From Phenylobacterium sp. (GTDB lineage Bacteria; Pseudomonadota; Alphaproteobacteria; Caulobacterales; Caulobacteraceae): 64,000 bases of DNA. The stretch is taken from positions 558,001 through 622,000 of the forward strand of contig NZ_JAUSCJ010000022.1 in assembly GCF_030651185.1 (NCBI RefSeq), read 5' to 3'. Below are positions 54,182 to 62,164 of the stretch, in pieces; position 1 is the stretch's first letter, and each line of letters starts with the position of its first letter. The notes beneath the pieces were generated by a model. It was not told the origin of the DNA. It ran no database searches and saw only the letters and a program-made list of their open reading frames with translations. The position numbers and the translations under genes were made by a program.

Positions 54182-54283
54182 GTGGGGACCTCGAACGCGT
54201 GCCTGAGAGGCGGAGAGTTCCGCGATGCGGGTCGATTGCGCAAGCCCCGGCGCGCCGGGCGACTTTCACGTTATGATCAGGCC

Positions 54284-54802
54284 ATGATTCAGCGCCTCCT
54301 CACCGCGGCCCTGGCGGCCGCCCTCGTCGCCCTTCCGGCCCAGGCCCAGACGGTGATCATTGTCCGCCACGGTGAGAAGGCCGGTCCGACCGGCGACGTC
54401 GATCTGTCGGCCGCGGGCCAGGCGCGGGGCGAGGCCCTGGCCCGGGCGCTCGCCGGCGCCAAGGTCACCCTGGTGCTGGCGACCCCGCTCAAGCGCACCC
54501 AGCAGACGGCGGCGGCCACGGCCAAGGCCGCCGGCGTGTCGGTTGCGGCGGTCGGCTTCGAGGGCGGCGACGCGGCCCATGCCCAGCGCGTGGCGGACGC
54601 GGCGCGCAAGGCCGGGGCCGAAAACACGGTGCTGATCGTCGGTCATAGCAACACGGTGGCCGATATCGCCCGGGCGCTCGGGGATAGCGCGCCGGTGGCG
54701 CCCACCGACTGCGAGTACGACAAGATGACGGTGCTGCGGCTCGAGGGCGCCGGCGCCAAGGCCATCCACGCCCGCTACGGCGCGCCGACCGAAGCCTGCT
54801 GA
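54284..54802 (+). CDS. Secreted SixA-like histidine phosphatase
   Basis: A 172-residue histidine-phosphatase-superfamily protein with signal peptide (QRLLTAALAAALVALPAQAQ). The RHG motif is TVIIVRHGEKAG, and the second catalytic His lies in VLIVGHSNTVADIARAL. It is periplasmic, so a phosphohistidine-protein target is unlikely; a small phosphorylated substrate is more plausible. Its stop is immediately followed by the GTG of the methyltransferase gene. Confidence 0.82.
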   Translation: MIQRLLTAALAAALVALPAQAQTVIIVRHGEKAGPTGDVDLSAAGQARGEALARALAGAKVTLVLATPLKRTQQTAAATAKAAGVSVAAVGFEGGDAAHAQRVADAARKAGAENTVLIVGHSNTVADIARALGDSAPVAPTDCEYDKMTVLRLEGAGAKAIHARYGAPTEAC

Positions 54803-55432
54803 GTGTCGAGCCCCCTGTCCCAACTGCCGCCCGGCGCCTTCGCCAAGGAGGACGACGGGGATGACGCGGCCTTCTACGCCGACGCGCGGCTGAAGACCCA
54901 TATCGACGACGCGGCCATCGCCGCCCTGACGGGGTTCTACCGGCAGGTGCTGCCGCCGGGCGGGGCGCTGCTGGACCTGATGAGCAGCTGGGTCAGCCAC
55001 CTGCCGCCCGAGGTCGCCTATGGCGAGGTGATCGGCCACGGCATGAACGCCGACGAACTGGCGGCCAACCCGCGGCTGACGCGGGGGTTCGTGCAGGACC
55101 TGAACCGCAGGCCGGAGCTGGACCTGGCTGACGCCAGCCTCGACGCCGCGATGATCTGTGTCGGGGTGCAGTACCTGCAGCAGCCGGTGGCGGTGCTGGC
55201 GGAGGTGGCCCGGACCCTGCGCCCCGGCGCGCCGCTGGTGGTAAGCTATTCCAACCGCTGCTTCCCCACCAAGGCGGTGGCGGTGTGGCGGGGCGTCGGT
55301 CCCCAGGGGCACGCCCGGCTGATCGAGCTCTATCTGGAAGAAGCGGGGTTCACCGGCGTGGAGGTCCACCGGCTGAAGGACGGCCTCGACAGTGATCCCC
55401 TGACCGTCGTCCTGGGGCGGACGGCGATCTAG
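54803..55432 (+). CDS. SAM-dependent methyltransferase-like protein
   Basis: A 209-residue protein starting at GTG 54803, one base after the previous stop. PPGGALLDLMSSWVSHLPPE replaces the usual GxGxG loop with LDLMSSW, an atypical variant, and SLDAAMICVGVQYLQQPVAVL plus EVARTLRPGAPLVVSYSNRC are the Methyltransf_11-like post motifs. The substrate is unknown. Its stop codon lies inside a palindromic repeat. Confidence 0.72.
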   Translation: MSSPLSQLPPGAFAKEDDGDDAAFYADARLKTHIDDAAIAALTGFYRQVLPPGGALLDLMSSWVSHLPPEVAYGEVIGHGMNADELAANPRLTRGFVQDLNRRPELDLADASLDAAMICVGVQYLQQPVAVLAEVARTLRPGAPLVVSYSNRCFPTKAVAVWRGVGPQGHARLIELYLEEAGFTGVEVHRLKDGLDSDPLTVVLGRTAI

Positions 55433-55546
55433 AGCATGTCAGGCGCAAGTGGGCGCCGGTTCGCCGCCCGGACATGCTCTAGATTCAAGAAGATAGACCC
55501 TCTTTTATCCGATCAGGTTGATTCAGCCTGATCCGGAAAGGGTCTA
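55429..55546. repeat. Two interspersed palindromic elements
   Basis: Element one: CTAGAGCATGTC (55429-55440) and GACATGCTCTAG (55471-55482), 12-base perfect arms around a GC-rich core. Element two: TAGACCCT (55494-55501) with AGGGTCTA (55539-55546), nesting GATCAGG/CCTGATC. Both overlap stop codons of the adjacent genes. They could serve as bidirectional terminators or be REP-like parasites. Confidence 0.75.
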
Positions 55547-55978
55547 GGCGTCTTCCATCCGCCATTTCTGATTGTCGCCGCCGTTCCAGGGAAAGCCGAT
55601 GACCGGGGTGTTCTCGTCGGTGCGCCCGTGGTCCACGTCGACCACCTTGTCATGCTCGTTATTGTTGAGAGCGAACCACGGCGCGGGGTCCAGCAGGTCG
55701 CCGGTGAAGATCAGAAAGTCCTCGTCCACTTCGCGCTGATAGGTGTCGGGATGCAGCAGGCCGAGGCCGGAGCCCCCCATCCAGATCAGGGCGTGATTGG
55801 TGCCCTCGTGGATGAGATGGAAGGCGCCGGGGCCGCGGTCGCGTCGGCGCCAGATCGTCCCGGGGCCCTGGTCGATGCTGCGCAGGACGGGCTTGTAGGT
55901 GCCGAAATACTCGTCGGTGACGCTCAGGTACTTGCTGGTGGTGACATAGGGGACGATGCGGCAGCGGTAGTCGGCCAT
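55544..55978 (-). CDS. Ricin-type beta-trefoil lectin-like protein (paralogue 1)
   Basis: A 144-residue protein with no signal peptide. Repeated aromatic/acidic strands (SIDQGPGTIWRRRDRGPGAF, APWFALNNNEHDKVVDVDHG) and the terminal NQKWRMEDA with the ricin QxW-type motif suggest a beta-trefoil. It is related to the 141-aa protein 33 bases upstream. Carbohydrate binding is inferred from the fold only. Confidence 0.68.
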   Translation of the reverse strand: MADYRCRIVPYVTTSKYLSVTDEYFGTYKPVLRSIDQGPGTIWRRRDRGPGAFHLIHEGTNHALIWMGGSGLGLLHPDTYQREVDEDFLIFTGDLLDPAPWFALNNNEHDKVVDVDHGRTDENTPVIGFPWNGGDNQKWRMEDA

Positions 55979-56011
55979 CTGGGCCTCCTGACGTGAGTTG
56001 GATCGGACGGG

Positions 56012-56437
56012 TCAGACGTTTTCCATGCGCCAGACCTGGTTATCCTCAGGCTGGGCGCTGGAGTACCAGGTCCAGGCGATGACATTGGTGCCCGAGGTCG
56101 TGCCGCTGTGATCGACGTCGGCCACGTGGCTGTGGTCGTGGTTGTTCAGCGCAAACCAAGGCCAGCGGCCGGCGCCCAGCAGATCGGCCGTGCAGTACTG
56201 CTCCCGATCGTCGGGATTGAAGGGGCAGAGGCCCAGCGGATCGCCCTTGCCGCTCCAGAACAGCCCGTAGTTGTCGGTCTCATGCAGCAGGCTGAAGGCG
56301 CCGGGGCCGCGGTCGCGACGAATCCAGACCAGGCCGGACTCGTTGAGATTGCGGATCACCGTCTTGGCCCCGTCGCGGCCCAGGGCGAGGTTGGGGTTCA
56401 GATAGGAGATGAAACGGACGCGCTGATCGGGTGGCAT
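56012..56437 (-). CDS. Ricin-type beta-trefoil lectin-like protein (paralogue 2)
   Basis: A 141-residue protein starting at ATG 56437 (GGAG 9 bases upstream; a GTG at 56458 is possible). WIRRDRGPGAFSLLHETDNY, WPWFALNNHDHSHVADVDHS and the end NQVWRMENV align with the downstream neighbour. The two are an adjacent duplication in one transcription unit. A secreted location is not supported. Function is unknown. Confidence 0.68.
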   Translation of the reverse strand: MPPDQRVRFISYLNPNLALGRDGAKTVIRNLNESGLVWIRRDRGPGAFSLLHETDNYGLFWSGKGDPLGLCPFNPDDREQYCTADLLGAGRWPWFALNNHDHSHVADVDHSGTTSGTNVIAWTWYSSAQPEDNQVWRMENV

Positions 56438-56579
56438 CGGGGCGGGTCTCCGCGGCACGGTTAAGGTTAGCTCTACCTTTACACTCGCTGTGGTAGCGCC
56501 GCACCTGTCGATTTTTGAACGCCCTGAAGATTTTCGCAGGCCGCCGCAGGCCCCGCGCGCCAGCGGTCCCGGACCGTGA

Positions 56580-57143
56580 TCAGGGGGCGGGCGCGGGCCT
56601 GGTGAGATCGAAGGCCACGCGGAACAGGCGGCCCGGGCGGGCCAGCTCGTAGGTGAAGACCTCGGGCGTCAGGCCCAGGGACCAGACATTGGTGTTGGAG
56701 ACCGCGCGGCCAGTGCGGGTGAACAGCGCGATGGAATAGGCGTCGGCGGGGAAGCTCTGGAGATCGGCGGCGCCAGGGCCGGTGGTGTCGCCGCCATATT
56801 GCGAGACCTCGTCCTCCGTCCCGTCGGGATGGCGGTGGTCGTGCTTCAGGCGCAGGCGCTCGCCCGGCAGGCGGGTGACGACCCAGGTCCGCGAGCGGTC
56901 CTCGCCGACCCGGAAGGGAATGCGGATCTCCTCAGCGGTGCAGGTGGCCACGGTCATGGTCAGCCGGGCCTGGCGCATGGCGGCGTCGGCGACCGGGTCG
57001 CCCTCCACCACTGTCCCGGTGAAGGTCTGGCCGCAGAGCTTGGTCAGGCTCGCGAAGAAGGCGTCGGCGGGGGCCTGGGCCTGTGCCGCAACGGGCGCAG
57101 CCGCCAGGGCGAGGAGCAGGGCGATGAGCGTGCGGGCGCGCAT
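56580..57143 (-). CDS. 187-aa secreted hypothetical protein
   Basis: A signal peptide (ARTLIALLLALAAAPVAAQA) and a mature domain beginning DAFFASLTKLCGQTFTGTVV, with TWVVTRLPGERLRLKHDHRH and a C-terminal beta region FRVAFDLTRP. Two Cys (in LCGQ and ATCTAEE) may pair. The D-H-R-H motif could bind metal, but no known family is recognised by eye. It is probably periplasmic. Confidence 0.7.
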   Translation of the reverse strand: MRARTLIALLLALAAAPVAAQAQAPADAFFASLTKLCGQTFTGTVVEGDPVADAAMRQARLTMTVATCTAEEIRIPFRVGEDRSRTWVVTRLPGERLRLKHDHRHPDGTEDEVSQYGGDTTGPGAADLQSFPADAYSIALFTRTGRAVSNTNVWSLGLTPEVFTYELARPGRLFRVAFDLTRPAPAP

Positions 57144-57203
57144 GTCGAACCTTTCGGGGACGGGGCCTTCAGCCTAGTCCCCGCGCCGGGCGAAGTCCGC
57201 CTA

Positions 57204-57316
57204 GATCACGATGATTTTGGATCGAACCGATCCAAAATCATGAACGTGATCGATGCCTTATGTTTAGAGCGGGATTGACGCGAAAAACCGGTTCCCACTT
57301 TTTCGCATCCCGCTCT
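57204..57316. repeat. Two further interspersed palindromic elements
   Basis: Element one: ATGATTTTGGATCG (57211-57224) and its perfect complement (57228-57241) with a 3-base loop, nested in GATCACG/CGTGATC. Element two: AGAGCGGGAT (57266-57275) and ATCCCGCTCT (57307-57316) around a core with GCGAAAAACCGGTTCCCACT. They lie between the secreted gene and the MCP stop codon. Confidence 0.8.
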
Positions 57317-59213
57317 AGAACTCCTCCCAGCCCTCGGTCTGCGGCTTGCGGGCGGCGCCGCCGCCGCGGCTGACGGTCTTCATGGCCGTGGTCGTCTGGG
57401 CGCGCGGGCGTTCGGCCTCGGGGGCGACGCCGGTCTGGAAGCGGCTGATGGAGCCGGCCAGCACATCGGCCTCGTTGCGCAGGGCGTGGCTGGCGGCGGT
57501 GCTCTCCTCCACCATGGCGGCGTTCTGCTGGGTGAGCTGGTCCATCTGGTTCACCGCCGTGCTGACCTCGGCCAGGCCCGTGGCCTGCTCCTGGGCGCCG
57601 GCGGCCATTTCGGTGACCAGGCTGTCGATGTCGGCCACCTTCTCGATGATCCGCTGCAGGCTCTCGCCGGTCTGGCCCACCAGCTTCACGCCGGTCTCGA
57701 CCTGGCGTGAGGAGGCGCCGATCAGGGCCTTGATCTCCTTGGCGGCGTCGGCGGAGCGTTGGGCCAGGGCGCGGACCTCGGAGGCCACGACGGCGAAACC
57801 CTTGCCGGAGTCGCCGGCCCGCGCGGCCTCGACACCGGCGTTCAGGGCCAGGAGGTTGGTCTGGAAGGCGATCTCGTCGATCACCCCGATGATGGCGCTG
57901 ATCTCGCGGGCCGAGCCCTCGATGGCGCTCATGGCCTCGACGGCATGGCGCACCACCTCGCCGCTGGTCTGGGCGTCGCCGCGCGCGGCCTGGACCACCT
58001 GGGCGCAGGTGATGGCGCCGCTGGCCGAGCGTTGGACGGTGGAGGTGATCTGCTCCAGGGCCGCGGCGGTTTCCTCCAGGCTGGCGGCCTGCTGCTCGGT
58101 GCGGCGCGACAGGTGGTCCGTGGCCGCGGTGATCTCGCCCGAGCCGTTGCGGATGCCGCGCACATTGCCCACCACGATGGTCATCGCGTCCTGGAGCTGG
58201 GCCATGGCGGCGTTGAAATCGCTCTTCAGCTTGGCGTAGTCCTCGGGGAAGGCCTCGGTGATGCGGTGGGTGAGGTCGCCGCGGCTGAGATAGTCGAGGC
58301 CGCCGGCCAGGGACGCCACGACGGTGGCCTGTTCGGCGGCGGCGCGGGCCTTGGCGGCCTCGGTGCGGGCCCGCTCCTCCTCGGCGGCGAGGCGCTGCTC
58401 GGCGCTCATGCCCTCGAGGCGCAGCTTCTCGATGCCGGCGTCCTTGAAGATGGCCACGGCCTCGGACATCAGGCCCACCTCGTCGAGGCGGCCCTGGGCA
58501 GGGATTTCCACGGTGAAGTCGCCACCGGCCAGCTTGCGCATGGCCCGGGTCATGGCGGTGACGGGACCGGCGATGGCGCGGGTGAGCCACAGCCCGACGG
58601 CCACGGCGATCAGCAGGCCCAGGGCCAGGCCGAGGGCCAGGCTGGCATAGGCGTTGCGGGTGGTGGCGGTCTGGGAGGCGGCCAGGCCTTCGAGGTGTTT
58701 GGTCTCGCTGTCGAAGATGGCCTCGATGCCATCCTCGGCAGGCGCGATCAGGCCGTCGGCCGCGCCGTCGGGGGAGATCATCTCCACCGCTTGCTGGCGG
58801 GTGGCGGGATCGGCGGCCAGGACCTGACCGGCCTCGGCGATCTCGGTATGCCAGCGGTCGGCGGCGGCGCCGATGGCGGTGAGGGTTTCAAGTTCCTTGG
58901 GGCTGTCGGAGAGCAGGGGCGCGGCGGCGGCCAGGCGGGCCTTGAAGTTGGCCCGGTGCTTGGCGATGCGCTCGACGTAGTAGGGGTTCGTCGAGAGCAG
59001 GAAGCCGCGATAGCTGTTCTCCTGCCGGGCCAGGAAGAACTTGGCCTCATTGAGGATCTGGATGGTCTGGCGGCTCTCGTCGGTCTCGCGACGGGCGGTC
59101 TCCAGGGACTGGAAGGAGAGGAAGGTGGCGGCCCCCATCCCGGCCATCGTCAGGGTGACAGCGGCGAAGCCCACGGTGAGCTTGCGGGAAATCTTCAGGT
59201 TGTTGAACGACAT
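57315..59213 (-). CDS. Methyl-accepting chemotaxis protein
   Basis: A 632-residue receptor. TM1 is near residues 12-32, the periplasmic sensor (about 35-190) is helical (CHASE3-like), TM2 near 190-212, then HAMP domains, and the signalling domain with the hairpin IDEIAFQTNLLALNAGVEAA followed by GFAVVASEVRALAQRSADAA. Methylation-region helices flank it. The C-terminus ends GWEEF, similar to the CheR/CheB-docking pentapeptide. The ligand is unknown. Confidence 0.92.
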   Translation of the reverse strand: MSFNNLKISRKLTVGFAAVTLTMAGMGAATFLSFQSLETARRETDESRQTIQILNEAKFFLARQENSYRGFLLSTNPYYVERIAKHRANFKARLAAAAPLLSDSPKELETLTAIGAAADRWHTEIAEAGQVLAADPATRQQAVEMISPDGAADGLIAPAEDGIEAIFDSETKHLEGLAASQTATTRNAYASLALGLALGLLIAVAVGLWLTRAIAGPVTAMTRAMRKLAGGDFTVEIPAQGRLDEVGLMSEAVAIFKDAGIEKLRLEGMSAEQRLAAEEERARTEAAKARAAAEQATVVASLAGGLDYLSRGDLTHRITEAFPEDYAKLKSDFNAAMAQLQDAMTIVVGNVRGIRNGSGEITAATDHLSRRTEQQAASLEETAAALEQITSTVQRSASGAITCAQVVQAARGDAQTSGEVVRHAVEAMSAIEGSAREISAIIGVIDEIAFQTNLLALNAGVEAARAGDSGKGFAVVASEVRALAQRSADAAKEIKALIGASSRQVETGVKLVGQTGESLQRIIEKVADIDSLVTEMAAGAQEQATGLAEVSTAVNQMDQLTQQNAAMVEESTAASHALRNEADVLAGSISRFQTGVAPEAERPRAQTTTAMKTVSRGGGAARKPQTEGWEEF

Positions 59214-59466
59214 ATCCGAATCCGCCTTGGCGCCAGCGTCAAGCCTGTCGCGCCGCCGGCCACCTCGCGTTTACCTTGAGCGCCTTGACCGAATGGTTAC
59301 CTGCGGTTGACCCAGGGTCGGCTGCGACAGCGCGCCACAGCCGCTAAGGGGGAATCTTTCTCGGCCGCCCGCGCGCGCAGGCCGCGACAACCCCCTGTGG
59401 CCCGCGTGCGCCGTAAGCGGTGATTAACCCTGATCTCCCATCGTCCGCGCGACTCCGGAGACGACA

Positions 59467-60489
59467 ATGACCCGCCTGGCCTTGGTGATGATCGCGCGGG
59501 ACGAGGCCCACCAGATCACCCGGGCGCTGGACAGCGCCGCGCCCTTCGTCGACCTGATCATCGTGTTGGACACCGGGTCTGTGGACGGCACGCGGGAGCT
59601 CGCCCGGGCGCGCGGCGCGCAGGTTCATGAGTTCGCCTGGCGCCACGACTTCGCCGCCGCCCGCAACGCCTCGCTCGACCTGTCGCCGGCCGACTGGAAC
59701 CTGGTGCTGGACGCCGACGAGTGGATCGAGAGCGGGGGGGAGGCGCTGGCCACCCTGGAGTCCGACGCCATGGGCTGGGTGCGCCGCGACAACCAGCTGG
59801 AGGGCGAGGCCATCGCCCAGACCTGGATCCCTCGGGTTCTCCCACGCGGGGTCCGTTATGAAGGCCGTGTCCACGAGCAGCCGGTGGGGCTGGCGCGCGG
59901 CGTGCGCCTGCCGGTCCTGCTGGGGCACGATGGGTTCACGGCGCAGAGCCTGGCGCGCAAGGGCGACCGCAACGAGGTCCTGCTGATGGCCGACCTGCAG
60001 GACCATCCGCAGGACCCCTATCTCTGGTTCCAGCTGGCCAAGGAGCATCAAGCGCGGGGCCACCCACCGCAGGCGGCCCTGTGCTTCACCGAGGCCCTGA
60101 GGCTGGCGCCGGCCGACGCCCCCTGGCGTCACAGCCTGGTGGTGCGGGGGCTGACGGCGCTGAAGGATGCGGGGCGGCTGGAAGAGGCCCAGGCCTTGGC
60201 GCAGGCCGAGCGCGGCGCATGGGACGGGTCGCCCGACTTCCATTTCGCGGTGGGGGATCTCTACCTCGACAGCGCCATGGCCGACCCGGCCCGCGCGGTC
60301 GACGACCTACTGCCCATCGCCGAGGCCGCCTGGAAGCGCTGCCTGGAGATCGGCGAGCAGCCTCACCTGGACGGGGCGGTGCGCGGGCGCGGCAGCTTCA
60401 TGGCCGCCCACAACCTGGCGACCCTCTACGAGACCTTTGGCCCGCCCGAGGCGGCGGCGCGCTACCGGGCCTTGGCCGCGAGGCGCTAA
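59467..60489 (+). CDS. Family 2 glycosyltransferase with C-terminal TPR-like repeats
   Basis: A 340-residue protein. The GT-A domain has LALVMIARDEAHQITRALDS, the nucleotide-binding VLDTGSVDGTRELARARGA and the DxD-like LVLDADEWIE. The C-terminal half is helical, with repeat-like ALRLAPADAPWRHSLVVRGL and AHNLATLYETFGPPEAAARY. The pattern is that of SunS-type GT2 proteins that use a TPR module to bind the acceptor. The acceptor is unknown. It ends within 4 bases of the convergent vapC. Confidence 0.82.
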   Translation: MTRLALVMIARDEAHQITRALDSAAPFVDLIIVLDTGSVDGTRELARARGAQVHEFAWRHDFAAARNASLDLSPADWNLVLDADEWIESGGEALATLESDAMGWVRRDNQLEGEAIAQTWIPRVLPRGVRYEGRVHEQPVGLARGVRLPVLLGHDGFTAQSLARKGDRNEVLLMADLQDHPQDPYLWFQLAKEHQARGHPPQAALCFTEALRLAPADAPWRHSLVVRGLTALKDAGRLEEAQALAQAERGAWDGSPDFHFAVGDLYLDSAMADPARAVDDLLPIAEAAWKRCLEIGEQPHLDGAVRGRGSFMAAHNLATLYETFGPPEAAARYRALAARR

Positions 60490-60869
60490 AGGACGGCCTT
60501 GAGGTCAGTGCGCGCGAAGTCGTCGCCGATGAACAGCAGCGGGCAGTCGCCGGCTTTCGCCAAGGCGTAGGCGAAACAGTCGCCCAGGTTCAGTCCGGCC
60601 GGGTGAACCCCCTTGCCCCAGGCGGCGTAGGCGTCCGACACCTGCCGCGCCATGGATTCGGTCACCGGCGCCACGGTGAGGGCGAGACCGGTCACGAGTT
60701 TGTCCACCTGGTCGGCCACGCCTCGGCGGCCAGCAACGATCAGGGCCTCCGCGAGGGTGCCGGCGGAGATGCGGACGTCACCCTCGGCCTCCAGGGCCGC
60801 GATGCAGGCATCGCTCTCCGGTTCGCCCAGCACGATGACCATGAGGGCCGAGGTATCGACGACGATCAT
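60486..60869 (-). CDS. vapC: VapC-like PIN-domain toxin
   Basis: A 127-residue PIN-domain RNase. Active-site residues are in MIVVDTSALMVIVLGEPES (Asp), SAGTLAEALIV (Glu), GLNLGDCFAYALAK (Asp) and LLFIGDDFARTDL (Asp). It overlaps the antitoxin by 4 bases (ATGA). It belongs to a different VapC subgroup than the one at 52378. Confidence 0.9.
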   Translation of the reverse strand: MIVVDTSALMVIVLGEPESDACIAALEAEGDVRISAGTLAEALIVAGRRGVADQVDKLVTGLALTVAPVTESMARQVSDAYAAWGKGVHPAGLNLGDCFAYALAKAGDCPLLFIGDDFARTDLKAVL

Positions 60870-61123
60870 CCGGGGACGCCGTCGTTATCATAGAGGAAGT
60901 CCTGGCTGCGGGCGGCGGTGGGGCCCGGCAGGGCCTTGGCCGCGCCATCCCTGCGCACGGCCTCAAGGATCGCGCGGCGAGCCTTGCGGTCAGGCTCGGC
61001 GCGGATGGGGGTGAGGCGCGCGGCAGCCTGGCCGTGACGGGTGAGGATCACTTCCTCTCCGGCCTCTGCTCGGCGGACGAGCTCGGTGAGCTGGGCCTTG
61101 GCGTCGCTGACGGAGATGCGCAT
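60866..61123 (-). CDS. vapB: VapB-like (Phd/YefM-type) antitoxin
   Basis: An 85-residue antitoxin. RISVSDAKAQLTELVRRAEA and GEEVILTRHGQAAARLTPI form the Phd/YefM domain. ATG 61123 is chosen since the upstream in-frame ATGs lie inside the operator palindrome. It leads the vapBC operon. Confidence 0.9.
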   Translation of the reverse strand: MRISVSDAKAQLTELVRRAEAGEEVILTRHGQAAARLTPIRAEPDRKARRAILEAVRRDGAAKALPGPTAARSQDFLYDNDGVPG

Positions 61124-61134
61124 TCGACACCTGA

Positions 61135-61170
61135 CCATTTGATGGTCCATTATAATGGACCATCAAATGG
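61135..61170 (-). promoter_or_regulatory. 36-bp perfect palindromic operator of vapBC module 2
   Basis: CCATTTGATGGTCCATTA is followed immediately by its exact reverse complement, giving 18-base arms with no spacer. Inside it GATGGTCCATTATAATGGAC also has TATAAT (61151-61156), a consensus -10 box. It sits 12 bases from the antitoxin start, so TA autorepression at the promoter is likely. Confidence 0.8.
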
Positions 61171-61190
61171 TCCAAAGTCAATGGCCCAAG

Positions 61191-61217
61191 AAAAAGGCGG
61201 CGCCCGCAGGCGCCGCC
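61191..61217 (-). terminator. Rho-independent terminator (minus strand)
   Basis: GGCGGCGCC-CGCA-GGCGCCGCC forms a 9-bp stem. Read on the minus strand it is followed by TTTTTC, so it terminates transcription coming from the 61273-61920 gene before vapB. Confidence 0.85.
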
Positions 61218-61272
61218 AAGTTCGTCAGGGCTGGTGAGAGGGGAGGCTCCAGCCCTGGAGCTCAGGTGACCC

Positions 61273-61920
61273 TTACGGGGTCGGAACTATGGCCGCTTCG
61301 GGCTGGGCCGATTCCGGGGTCACTTCGGCCGGAGCCGGATTGACCGGTTCGGCGGCGGCGGTCACCGGCGGGACCACGATGGCGGCCGGAGCCGAGGCCG
61401 AGGTCTGGGCCGAGCCGGAATAGGGCTGCGGCGTCGCCGGGATCGTGGCGCTGGCGTCCGTGCCCATTCCTTCCGCACTGAGGGCGGCGGGGGCGGGGCG
61501 GGCCCGAGCGACGCGGGTGGGCGTCGCGGCGACCCTGGCGGTGGCCCGGGGTGTCTCAACCGGCGTGGTGACGGCCGGCGCTTCCGGAGCCATGGTGGCC
61601 GGGGCGTTCAGGGCTGCGGTCTCGGTAGGGGCCGGGGCCAGCATCGGGGCCGGAGCCTTGGTCTTGGCGGAGCTCGGCGGAGCCGCCTCGTCCCGAGGGG
61701 CGCCCAGGAACATCACCCCGACGCCCAGCGCCAGAGCGACGGCGGGAACCGCGGCGTAGACCAGAGGGTTGATCCCACCCTTGGCCTTGCGGCTCTTGGG
61801 TTGGGCATAGATCGGGGTCTCCGTGAAGACCGGAGACTGTTGGCCGAGTTGAGTATCGCTGCGCTCGAAGTCGGCGGCGGTGAAAGTCGGCTTGGCGAAG
61901 GGGCTATATTCAGCAGTCAT
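61273..61920 (-). CDS. 215-aa single-span Ala/Pro-rich hypothetical protein
   Basis: ATG 61920. A cytoplasmic N-terminus (FAKPTFTAADFERSDTQLGQ), one transmembrane segment (LVYAAVPAVALALGVGVMFL, about 51-72) and a long Ala/Pro/Thr-rich low-complexity tail to the end. No catalytic domain. It may be an envelope-spanning or scaffold protein. It is followed by the terminator at 61191. Confidence 0.7.
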   Translation of the reverse strand: MTAEYSPFAKPTFTAADFERSDTQLGQQSPVFTETPIYAQPKSRKAKGGINPLVYAAVPAVALALGVGVMFLGAPRDEAAPPSSAKTKAPAPMLAPAPTETAALNAPATMAPEAPAVTTPVETPRATARVAATPTRVARARPAPAALSAEGMGTDASATIPATPQPYSGSAQTSASAPAAIVVPPVTAAAEPVNPAPAEVTPESAQPEAAIVPTP

Positions 61921-62164
61921 TTTCAGACCTCCCGGTGTTGTTCGAGAGGTTAAACGAGAGGCCGGCTCGCACGTTCCGTGATTTGACAAGATAGGCGCGG
62001 CTCGCCTGTGTCAAAATCGCAGCAGTTCCCCATGGAGTATGGGGTTGGGGTGATTCATTTTTTCTTCGGAAACTTCAAAACAAATCAGTTTGGCCGACAC
62101 TATCATTTCCAGATCTCGCCGGAATCTCTCCTATTCGGGTCGCAAACGCGCCATATTTGACGGC

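Noticed and set aside
57346-59279. Long plus-strand frames opposite the chemotaxis receptor
   Set aside because: Antisense shadows; the minus-strand MCP has all expected domains.
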